From an uncultured Rikenellaceae bacterium (GTDB lineage Bacteria; Bacteroidota; Bacteroidia; Bacteroidales; Rikenellaceae), in the NCBI GenBank assembly GCA_947038135.1, contig CAMQVM010000132.1, positions 1 to 5,389 on the forward strand: 5,389 bases of DNA, written 5' to 3'. Made by a program: the position numbers and the translations under genes. Shown here piece by piece: positions 1 through 5,389 of this stretch; the stretch's first letter is position 1; the number at the start of each line of letters is the position of its first letter. Below the pieces are notes generated by a model. The model did not search any database and was not told the DNA's origin. It saw only the letters and a program-made list of their open reading frames with translations.

Positions 1-2529
1 GACTTCAGCACGCTAGATAACTATAAATGCGATGCCTCATTGTTATTTTCGAACGTTAGCGACCTTAAAGAGATAGAGGAGCGTTTCGACTACCTTACAG
101 ATGAACAAAAAGGGATGATACTTCAATTTTGGGGTGTCTTTAAAGAAAAAAATAGCCACTCTAAGTCACAAAAGGAGTTTTTAAAGCTATGGAACACCCT
201 CTTTAACATCTACACTGAGTATAAAGCGTTGCTAGAGTCAAAGGGTATAGGCTACTCAGGTATGATATATCGCAAAGCAGCCGAGATTATTGATAGCAAA
301 GAGAATATTGAATACCTTGAGGGAAAAAAGATTGTGGTTATAGGTTTTAATGCCTTATCAGCTGCCGAAATGTCTATATTCGACTACTTCAAAGAGAGAT
401 GTGATGCTCAGTTTTATTGGGACTATGACAACTACTATATAGACAACAAAGCACAAGAGGCAGGGCTATTTATACGTGAAAATATAAAACGCTATGGCGA
501 GGTGTTGTTGTCAGAGCCACGAGATAACTTTGTACAAGAAAAAAATATAGTTATAGTAAGCTCTCCATCAGAGGCATTAGGGTGTAAATATACCTCAAAC
601 TACTTGAAAGAGCTAGCAAAAGAGGGGAATATTGGGCGTGAAACAGCTGTAATTTTAACAAATGAAGCACTGCTATCACCACTACTTTATAGCATACCTA
701 CCGAGGTGTCGCATTTTAATGTAACCTCAGGTTATCCTCTACGTCTTACATCTGCATATCTACTTGTAGAATACCTGCTTAGCCTAAGATCATCATCTAC
801 AAACCGAGGAGGTGAAGAGCTGCAATATTATCAAAAAGAGGTGTTTAAGATCGTTAATCACCCTTATGTGCAGTATGTGCTAACGGCAGAAGAGCAGCAA
901 TATTTTACAGAACTACACACCGAAAGCCTTGAGCAATTCATGGCATATATACCTATAAGTAAGGTTATAATGTCACCATTAACGACTTTGCTATTTAGGC
1001 ATACAAACAACCCTATAGAGTTTTATGACCATATCGAGGAGTTATTTATATCAATGCTTGAAATTAATGGCGATAACTTCGACAAAGAGAATGTAGAGTA
1101 TATCAACAAAACCCTAGAGTCACTGATCAACCTTCGTGCTTCTGTAGCGAACTGCGCTACCGATATAACTATGCCAATAGCCTGCTCGCTACTACAAAAG
1201 CACCTATCTACTGTCAACACAACATTTGAGGGTGAGCCACTTATAGGTATGCAGGTGATGGGTATATTAGAGAGTCGAAACCTTGATTTTGAAAATGTAG
1301 TTATCATGTCAATGTCTGAAGACAACTACCCTAGCGTTAAAAATATACTATCACTGATCCCCTCAAACCTAAGGTTTGGTTACGGGCTACCTACTATATC
1401 CAACCATGAAGCAATGTACTCTTACTACTTTTATAGGCTGATACAGAGGGCTAAAAATGTACATATTATATATAGCTCATACAGTGGTGAAAGCCTAAGT
1501 GGTGAACCTAGCAGATATATACATCAGCTAAAAATAGAGTCACCACATAGAAACAACCTCACTATAAAGAATATAAACCTTAAAATTATATCTCCTAAGA
1601 TAGATGAAATAGTGGTATCTAAGCAAGGGAAGCCCGCCGAGGAGCTAAACAAGTTTCTTGATGGCAAACGCAACCTTAGCGCCTCAAGGATTTATGAATA
1701 TATAGAGTGCCCGCTAAAGTTTTACTTCACCTCGCTCGAAAAAATACGTGTAGAGCAAGAGATGGAAGAGGAGCTAGATGCTGCAACTGCTGGTACTATA
1801 CTTCATGCAGTGCTAAACACTATATATAATGATGTTAAAAAGAATAGTACTACCCTATCTGCTACCCTAACTACTGCTCTCGAGAGTGGTATAATCAATA
1901 GCGAGCTGATAAAAGAGATAGAGAGCCGCCTTGGCATTGCAGAGACAGAGTTTAATGGTAGGCTAAAGACTAAGCTGCTAGAGCTTAACACTTTTATTAG
2001 AAACATCTTACACTATGATATAGATAGCACAAAAGAGTTTAATGTTATAGACCTAGAGAAGAAGATTACCACTAGCCACCATTTTGGAGATAAAACAGTA
2101 ACCTTAAATGGTGAGATTGACCGAATAGATAGGTTTATCGATGGCACGATACGCATAATAGACTACAAGAGTGGCAAGAGTAAGCTATCGACTAAATCGC
2201 TGGAAGATAGCATGACTACAAACTCAGGAAGTTGCAGCAAGCCTATATTCCAAACGCTATTCTACTCGCTTCTATACAAAAGTGAACTCGGTGGTGATAT
2301 TCAGCCATCGTTATATTTTGCTAAAGATATAAATGCTCCGAGCTACTCACCGCTACTCAATATTGCCAAAGAGCCACTATATAAATATGGTGCTGTTGAG
2401 CAGGAGTTTACAGAGCTTTTCAATACTCACTTAACCACCTTATTTGATATCAACATACCTTTTTGTCAAACTAGCGATTTGACAATTTGCCAATACTGCA
2501 ACTACATTAAAATTTGTCGTAGAGATTAA
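1..2529 (+). CDS. AddB-like PD-(D/E)XK nuclease / inactivated helicase-fold protein, 5'-truncated by the window edge
   Basis: The frame is open from base 1 to the TAA at 2527-2529 (842 residues), so the gene enters from the left and its start is not visible. Members of this Bacteroidota family are usually about 950 residues, so roughly 110 N-terminal residues are probably missing. Helicase-fold landmarks follow the family order: GFNALSAAE (115-123), WDYD (140-143), NVTSGYPL (240-247), GMQVMGILESRNLDF (from 416), LRFGYGLPT (457-465) and YYFYRLIQRAK (475-485). The C-terminal nuclease domain has GTILH (His602), GEIDRID (Asp707) and IIDYKSGK (Asp721, Lys723), which fits an intact RecB-type active site. 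Cys570 plus C-x2-C-x5-C (830, 833, 839) matches the AddB iron-sulfur cluster; Cys822 is an extra cysteine nearby. The expected role is DNA end resection for RecA-dependent break repair with an AddA-like helicase, which is not in the window. Family assignment is strong. Strict addB orthology is not proven. Confidence 0.94.
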   Translation, partial: DFSTLDNYKCDASLLFSNVSDLKEIEERFDYLTDEQKGMILQFWGVFKEKNSHSKSQKEFLKLWNTLFNIYTEYKALLESKGIGYSGMIYRKAAEIIDSKENIEYLEGKKIVVIGFNALSAAEMSIFDYFKERCDAQFYWDYDNYYIDNKAQEAGLFIRENIKRYGEVLLSEPRDNFVQEKNIVIVSSPSEALGCKYTSNYLKELAKEGNIGRETAVILTNEALLSPLLYSIPTEVSHFNVTSGYPLRLTSAYLLVEYLLSLRSSSTNRGGEELQYYQKEVFKIVNHPYVQYVLTAEEQQYFTELHTESLEQFMAYIPISKVIMSPLTTLLFRHTNNPIEFYDHIEELFISMLEINGDNFDKENVEYINKTLESLINLRASVANCATDITMPIACSLLQKHLSTVNTTFEGEPLIGMQVMGILESRNLDFENVVIMSMSEDNYPSVKNILSLIPSNLRFGYGLPTISNHEAMYSYYFYRLIQRAKNVHIIYSSYSGESLSGEPSRYIHQLKIESPHRNNLTIKNINLKIISPKIDEIVVSKQGKPAEELNKFLDGKRNLSASRIYEYIECPLKFYFTSLEKIRVEQEMEEELDAATAGTILHAVLNTIYNDVKKNSTTLSATLTTALESGIINSELIKEIESRLGIAETEFNGRLKTKLLELNTFIRNILHYDIDSTKEFNVIDLEKKITTSHHFGDKTVTLNGEIDRIDRFIDGTIRIIDYKSGKSKLSTKSLEDSMTTNSGSCSKPIFQTLFYSLLYKSELGGDIQPSLYFAKDINAPSYSPLLNIAKEPLYKYGAVEQEFTELFNTHLTTLFDINIPFCQTSDLTICQYCNYIKICRRD

Positions 2530-2530
2530 A

Positions 2531-2573
2531 AATTGGGCGATTCACAAAACAATGTTTTGTGAATCGCCCAATT
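2531..2573. terminator. Perfect 20-bp hairpin between convergent genes, probable bidirectional terminator
   Basis: The arms at 2531-2550 and 2554-2573 are exact reverse complements (core GGGCGATTCACAAAAC) around a 3-nt AAT loop. The hairpin begins one base after the stop codon of the nuclease gene and lies 22 bases beyond the stop codon of the opposing lipoprotein gene, so it can end transcription from both sides. The flanks are A/T-rich but hold no long U tract on either strand. That weakens a textbook intrinsic-terminator call, but position and perfect symmetry support one. Confidence 0.82.
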
Positions 2574-2595
2574 ATATACATTTATATTATGGTGA

Positions 2596-4611
2596 TTAAT
2601 TATTGAAATCAGATATAAAATGAAATCCATTAGGAAGTTGTGTCTTATCTCTATAGTTAACATCAAGCTCTAGTTTGTCGCCTTGTATATCAAACACTAA
2701 CATTGAGTTAACTAAATAATCTAACCCGAAACCTTTCAAGACATTCAAATACAGCTTATTGTTCTTTGAATCAACACCCACACCATTATAAACAACTATT
2801 TTGCTCTTGTCATATCCTGTTAAAGTAGATAGATCTTTCAGTATTACTTTGGTATTTGTTTCAGGGTTTTTATCTGCGAAATTGTGATGTATAACATCTA
2901 CCCCTGAGCAAAAATATATGTTATCACCAGCAGCTCCAATATATGGGTGATCTTTGCCACTATTTCCAACGTTGTAAGATACTATATTAGACTCAAACTC
3001 GTGCGTATTGATATCCATCTTCATAATAAAATTCTCGCTTGTAAAAGTGTCAAAATTATATGCCGATCCACTGATCCACAAGTTGCCATCATCTGATTTT
3101 ATCAATGAGTTAAACTCGGTGCCTTTAGGTATAGGTATAGTTTTGCTTGGAGCATCTTTCCCCTCTTCCAAAAGAATCACCGAAGAACCTACTGTTGCAT
3201 AAACCTTATTATCAATAACAACCATTCTATTTTTAGCTGCATGGTTAGTTCCTTCAACTGTAACAACACTTTTACTCTCTAAATTAAAACGATGAATAGC
3301 ACTATTATTTCTGATAAATACGTCATCGCCTACGACTGCCAAATGAGATGGAAAGCCACGAGAAATATCACTTAGCTCTGCACTATATTTGCTCTCTAGT
3401 TTTAGTGTTGTAGCATCTGCTACGACTAAATTTCCACTTTGACAGATGATATATAATTTTCCATCACTAATAAATAGATCAGATGCTAAGTTTGGCAGCT
3501 TCTCATTATTCTCTTTGTAAAATACATTATCTGTAAGCACACCATCTGCACCTATAAATATCAGGCTACCTACACCATCGCTCATGTTGCCTTGGTTAAG
3601 AACAAATGTTCCATCTGTATATTTTCCAACCTCAATATCATGATAGGCCATTAGGATTTGATTATCTACATCGAGGAAAAAGCTTACTTCATACTCTTTT
3701 GCATTACTTGCCTCATACTCTAATTTAATAATTGTACTGCATTTAACATCATTGACAAGATAATCCAAATCCACAACAATCTCTACCTCTAGCTCATCAC
3801 TTACAGATGGCTCAGGAAAGTTATTAGATGCTGTTTTAAACCATGTTGTTATAGCTGAAAACTTATTTGGCATATTGCCATACTCAACATCATACTCACT
3901 ACTAATATGGCGATATGCAATTGTAAAATACATCTCTATTTCAAGATTAGCAACCTCATCATTAGATATTATGTCTACCTCAATTTTATCGCTACTTTTT
4001 GAGGCATCTATAATAATAGCATCTGCATAAATAGCCTTTACCGCCTGTTGTAATTCTGCTGTAACTATAAACTTATCGTTGTTATTATCAGCATCTAGCT
4101 CCTCTTTAGAGAAAAGTAACTTGCCCGTTGCAGCATCAAAAAACAACTCTGCCTCTAGCTTTGTGTTAGATATATTTTCAAGCTCCATTTCATAAACTTT
4201 ACCAATAGCTATATCGTCATATCTGTTTTCTAGCTCTATATCTTCTATCTTCCATATTTTGGCATCTGCATATTTTGTTAGGTCGAAAGCAGGTTTAATA
4301 ACTGATGGGATATTTGTGCCATGGCTCTCTACATCTAACTTACGTGTAGCAGTGTCACCAGCTACTGCATACCAAACGCTTAACATTGGTGCTGCAGATT
4401 TCGACTGTATAGCAAAGGTTGCCACTTCATAGCTATCTTTAAGTTCCCACTTTACATCTTTGATATCGTATTGAGGATAATCGGCTATTAGTTGCTTTTC
4501 GGCTACTGTTAATTCTGTATCGGTGTCTCCTCCAAGTTTCTCTTTTTGGCATGACGACAGCCCTAGTATTGTTATAAATATAGTTGCTAGTAATAGAAAT
4601 TTATTTTTCAT
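2596..4611 (-). CDS. B12-riboswitch-controlled surface lipoprotein: PepSY-like repeats plus BtuG-like (DUF5074/YncE-type) beta-propeller
   Basis: The protein has 671 residues. Residues 1-20 form a lipoprotein signal (MKNK, hydrophobic core, lipobox LSSC) with lipidated Cys21, followed by a charged QKEK stretch, so it is probably an outer-membrane lipoprotein. Residues about 35-330 appear to hold four degenerate PepSY-like units. The clearest is about 108-172, with KYADAKIWKIEDIELE, VYEMELE and ELFFDAATGKLL; another ends at SFFLDVDNQILMAYHDIE (310-327). Residues about 334-671 start with GTFVLNQGNMSDGVGSL and contain repeated strand patterns such as SDGKLYIICQSGNLVVAD, GDDVFIRNNSAIHRFN and DNKVYATVGSS, typical of DUF5074/YncE-like propellers. 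BtuG of Bacteroides, a surface protein that captures vitamin B12, has this fold and about this domain size. The upstream cobalamin riboswitch supports corrinoid capture as the function. That function is inferred, since ligand residues cannot be checked here. ATG at 4611 is chosen because it gives a complete signal peptide; an A/T-rich leader precedes it. No neighbour shares its operon in the window. Confidence 0.92.
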   Translation of the reverse strand: MKNKFLLLATIFITILGLSSCQKEKLGGDTDTELTVAEKQLIADYPQYDIKDVKWELKDSYEVATFAIQSKSAAPMLSVWYAVAGDTATRKLDVESHGTNIPSVIKPAFDLTKYADAKIWKIEDIELENRYDDIAIGKVYEMELENISNTKLEAELFFDAATGKLLFSKEELDADNNNDKFIVTAELQQAVKAIYADAIIIDASKSSDKIEVDIISNDEVANLEIEMYFTIAYRHISSEYDVEYGNMPNKFSAITTWFKTASNNFPEPSVSDELEVEIVVDLDYLVNDVKCSTIIKLEYEASNAKEYEVSFFLDVDNQILMAYHDIEVGKYTDGTFVLNQGNMSDGVGSLIFIGADGVLTDNVFYKENNEKLPNLASDLFISDGKLYIICQSGNLVVADATTLKLESKYSAELSDISRGFPSHLAVVGDDVFIRNNSAIHRFNLESKSVVTVEGTNHAAKNRMVVIDNKVYATVGSSVILLEEGKDAPSKTIPIPKGTEFNSLIKSDDGNLWISGSAYNFDTFTSENFIMKMDINTHEFESNIVSYNVGNSGKDHPYIGAAGDNIYFCSGVDVIHHNFADKNPETNTKVILKDLSTLTGYDKSKIVVYNGVGVDSKNNKLYLNVLKGFGLDYLVNSMLVFDIQGDKLELDVNYRDKTQLPNGFHFISDFNN

Positions 4612-4620
4612 AATTTTTTG

Positions 4621-4650
4621 ATTTTAGTGGTAATTGATATTTTAGTGGTA
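4621..4650 (-). repeat. Two direct copies of a 12-nt motif in the leader, 18-nt period
   Basis: The motif ATTTTAGTGGTA occurs exactly at 4621-4632 and 4639-4650, separated by 6 bases. In the lipoprotein mRNA it reads TACCACTAAAAT twice, and the nearer copy ends 9 nt before the start codon. It could be a protein- or RNA-binding site at the translation initiation region, or simply a local duplication. The sequence does not decide between these. Confidence 0.85.
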
Positions 4651-4676
4651 GGTCAGCTATTTGAAGCAGACAACAT

Positions 4677-4696
4677 ACACTATCTTTTGATAGCGT
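4677..4696 (-). other. Small leader hairpin with AAAA loop
   Basis: In the minus-strand transcript ACGCTATC (4696-4689) pairs with GATAGTGT (4684-4677) around an AAAA loop, 8 bp including one G-U pair. No U tract follows, so it is not called a terminator. It may be a structural element of the riboswitch leader. Confidence 0.4.
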
Positions 4697-4744
4697 GCGA
4701 AAAAATAGATTCGGTGGATGGAAAGAGGGACAGTTTTCGATTTT

Positions 4745-4765
4745 CATAATAATGCAATAAATAAA
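4745..4765. repeat. Copy 1 of a 21-nt near-identical direct repeat (CATAATnnTGCAATAAATAAA)
   Basis: This copy matches 5124-5144 at 19 of 21 positions, with only the two bases after CATAAT differing. The pair brackets the riboswitch and its promoter. The repeat is AT-rich, so chance or an old local duplication are both possible. Confidence 0.6.
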
Positions 4766-4786
4766 ATTTACTACAGAAAAGCAATG

Positions 4787-4807
4787 AAACATACCGATAG
4801 TATGTTT
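4787..4807. other. 8-bp perfect inverted repeat AAACATAC-N5-GTATGTTT
   Basis: The arms at 4787-4794 and 4800-4807 are exact reverse complements around a 5-nt loop. In the riboswitch transcript this is the second hairpin downstream of the aptamer, and so a candidate part of the expression platform. It also lies inside a 13-codon open frame at 4771-4812. Confidence 0.5.
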
Positions 4808-4812
4808 AACAT

Positions 4813-4847
4813 CTTATATTCTCCGTATAAGTTTTTAGTTTTTTTTT
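4813..4847. promoter_or_regulatory. Small hairpin beside a T-rich tract: possible expression-platform hairpin (minus) or weak terminator (plus)
   Basis: CTTATA (4813-4818) pairs with TATAAG (4826-4831) around a 7-nt loop. On the plus strand it is followed by TTTTTAG and then T9 (4839-4847), the layout of an intrinsic terminator, but the stem has only 6 bp and one G-C pair. On the minus strand it is the first hairpin after the aptamer. Its loop reads CGGAGAA, and an ATG (4812-4810) follows at once. Which strand matters is uncertain. Confidence 0.35.
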
Positions 4848-4850
4848 GCA

Positions 4851-5013
4851 AAAGGCAGGTCTTCTGACTCGTTCCAAATTTAACCTCCTTCCCAACATAT
4901 AGTCAGTGGATCAGATTGATTAAATCATTTAGAAACTTACAGCAGCGGGAACTGTTGCAGATTTTCACTGCATTCCCTTTTAATTCCAGAGTGTCGTATT
5001 TGACACCCTTAAT
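4851..5013 (-). ncRNA. Cobalamin (adenosylcobalamin-type) riboswitch aptamer
   Basis: Read on the minus strand, the conserved blocks come in the right order. AAGGGTGTC is at 5010-5002. Next is TTAAAAGGGAATGCAG starting at 4983, with the P3 hairpin TGCAG-TGAAAAT-CTGCA, then GTTCCCGCTGCTGTAAG ending near 4936. After these come CCACTG (4909-4904), GGGAAGG (4893-4887) and the canonical B12 box AGTCAGAAGACCTGCC (4869-4854). These match the cobalamin riboswitch consensus known from btuB leaders. The only gene downstream on this strand in the window is the lipoprotein at 2596-4611, so B12 should repress it. The 5' boundary is approximate. No clear terminator helix follows, so the mechanism is unresolved. 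Confidence 0.96.
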
Positions 5014-5028
5014 GAAACCATTGCACTA

Positions 5029-5059
5029 CAAAGGTAATTAATTATTTACAGAATGCAAA
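5029..5059 (-). promoter_or_regulatory. Bacteroidota-type promoter for the riboswitch and lipoprotein transcript
   Basis: On the minus strand TTTG (5059-5056) is followed after 19 bases by TACCTTTG (5036-5029). This is an exact fit to the -33 TTTG / -7 TAnnTTTG promoter of Bacteroidota primary sigma factor. Transcription would start near 5021-5026, just before the riboswitch, giving a leader of about 410 nt. Confidence 0.75.
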
Positions 5060-5200
5060 TAAATGGGTGTTATTGCGATTTACAGAGCTGGTTGTTTGAA
5101 ATTGAGCTGTTAACTTTAATGAACATAATTTTGCAATAAATAAAGAATATGTATAAATTTCTGAATATATATAGAGTTGAAAAGTTAAATCAGTATTTAA
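5060..5200. other. Divergent AT-rich intergenic stretch with no recognised gene
   Basis: No open frame of note, RNA gene or strong hairpin is visible between the two divergent promoters. It contains the second copy of the 21-nt repeat and a lone TAATTTTG without a well-placed TTTG partner. Confidence 0.6.
5124..5144. repeat. Copy 2 of the 21-nt near-identical direct repeat
   Basis: This is the partner of 4745-4765 (19 of 21 identical), lying upstream of the minus-strand promoter. See the other copy for its possible meaning. Confidence 0.6.
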
Positions 5201-5232
5201 TTTGATAAATTAAAATATATTTAGTACTTTTG
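5201..5232 (+). promoter_or_regulatory. Bacteroidota-type promoter firing toward the right edge
   Basis: TTTG (5201-5204), a 20-base spacer and TACTTTTG (5225-5232) fit the -33/-7 consensus. Transcription would begin near 5236-5241, about 15 nt before an ATG at 5253. The -7 box lies within an inverted repeat, TAGTAC-TTTT-GTACTA (5222-5237), which could be a repressor site. Confidence 0.6.
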
Positions 5233-5252
5233 TACTATAATAGTATTATCGT

Positions 5253-5389
5253 ATGTCTTTAATGTTGCAAGAAATAGAGAAAGTGTTGTTTTATTTCAAA
5301 TTAATTTGGAATAATGGCTTTTTTATGCCTGCACGTTTGATTGTTATGAATAATTTCATAACACACACACACACACACACACACCCACA
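5253..5389 (+). CDS. Short open frame running off the right edge into a dinucleotide repeat; hypothetical, partial
   Basis: ATG at 5253 opens a frame of 45 codons with no stop before the window ends. It begins MSLMLQEIEKVLFYFKLIW and passes through MPARLIVMNNFI into alternating Thr-His encoded by the (AC)12 tract. The frame lies directly downstream of a well-spaced promoter, which is its main support. I do not recognise the product. The frame is short, the composition is AT-rich and the contig ends in low-complexity DNA, so it may equally be untranslated leader of a gene further right. Confidence 0.28.
   Translation, partial: MSLMLQEIEKVLFYFKLIWNNGFFMPARLIVMNNFITHTHTHTHP
5361..5384. repeat. 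(AC)12 dinucleotide microsatellite at the right end
   Basis: Twelve uninterrupted AC units are followed by CCACA at the window end. Such tracts change length by slipped-strand mispairing, and one unit gained or lost would shift the reading frame at 5253. The position at the very end also suggests an assembly break caused by the repeat. Confidence 0.95.

Larger units (their letters stand above)
4612..4850 (-). other. Long leader between the cobalamin aptamer and the lipoprotein start (expression platform region)
   Basis: About 240 nt of mRNA leader separate the aptamer from the ATG at 4611. Reading on the minus strand it holds, in order: an A9 tract (4847-4839), a small hairpin CTTATA-N7-TATAAG (4831-4813), an 8-bp hairpin AAACATAC-N5-GTATGTTT (4807-4787), a second 8-bp hairpin with an AAAA loop and one G-U pair (4696-4677), and a 12-nt sequence repeated in tandem just before the start codon. 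I see no convincing terminator with a U tract, so control may be translational. Short open frames exist here (4771-4812; 4601-4792) but none is clearly a gene. Confidence 0.6.

Noticed and set aside
40..42. TTG as the start codon of the AddB-like gene
   Set aside because: The same frame is open back to base 1 and the upstream residues (DFSTLDNYKCDAS) fit the family, so the gene is truncated by the window edge rather than starting here.
1023..1325. Minus-strand open frame of 100 codons inside the nuclease gene
   Set aside because: It lies wholly within a strongly supported coding region on the other strand and its product is low-complexity, Ser/Ile-rich, with no recognisable domain.
3008..3202. 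Plus-strand open frame of 64 codons inside the lipoprotein gene
   Set aside because: It is antisense to well-supported propeller coding sequence and has no domain, promoter or leader of its own.
4601..4792. 63-codon minus-strand frame as an independent protein gene
   Set aside because: It sits in the riboswitch leader and overlaps the lipoprotein start. Its product shows no recognisable domain or signal peptide, so it is kept only as a possible leader frame in the findings.
5126..5133. TAATTTTG as a second plus-strand -7 promoter box
   Set aside because: The nearest upstream TTTG is 27 bases away, outside the usual spacing of about 19-21, so the promoter at 5201-5232 is preferred.
5361..5389. 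Repeat array such as CRISPR at the right end
   Set aside because: It is a simple AC dinucleotide tract with no repeat-spacer structure.

Overview
The window looks like a Bacteroidota (probably Bacteroidales) chromosome fragment. The DNA is AT-rich. Both possible promoters fit the Bacteroidota TTTG / TAnnTTTG pattern, and translation starts sit in A/T-rich leaders without a clear Shine-Dalgarno. The first gene belongs to a Bacteroidota-type AddB-like nuclease family, and the second has a typical Bacteroidota lipoprotein architecture. The left edge cuts a gene and the right edge ends in a dinucleotide microsatellite, so the window may be a whole short contig or the end of one.

Layout: (1) 1-2529, plus strand: an AddB-like helicase-fold/PD-(D/E)XK nuclease for double-strand break repair, missing its N-terminus because the frame is open to base 1. 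(2) 2531-2573: a perfect 20-bp hairpin between two convergent genes, probably a bidirectional terminator. (3) 2596-4611, minus strand: a 671-residue surface-type lipoprotein with PepSY-like repeats in its N-terminal half and a DUF5074/YncE-like beta-propeller in its C-terminal half. The propeller half resembles BtuG, the B12-capturing surface lipoprotein of Bacteroides. (4) 4612-4850: a long untranslated leader with small hairpins and an 18-nt tandem repeat. (5) 4851-5013, minus strand: a clear cobalamin riboswitch with the canonical B12 box, driven by a promoter at 5029-5059. (6) 5060-5389: a divergent, AT-rich control region with a plus-strand promoter, then a small open frame that enters an (AC)12 repeat and runs off the right edge.

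The main story is in 2531-5059. Promoter, cobalamin riboswitch, roughly 240-nt leader, one lipoprotein gene and terminator appear to form a complete single-gene unit repressed by vitamin B12. This points to a cobalamin or corrinoid capture protein at the cell surface. It differs from classical BtuG in carrying about 300 extra N-terminal residues of PepSY-like repeats and in having no TonB-dependent BtuB gene beside it inside the window. The AddB-like gene is functionally unrelated and only shares the terminator.
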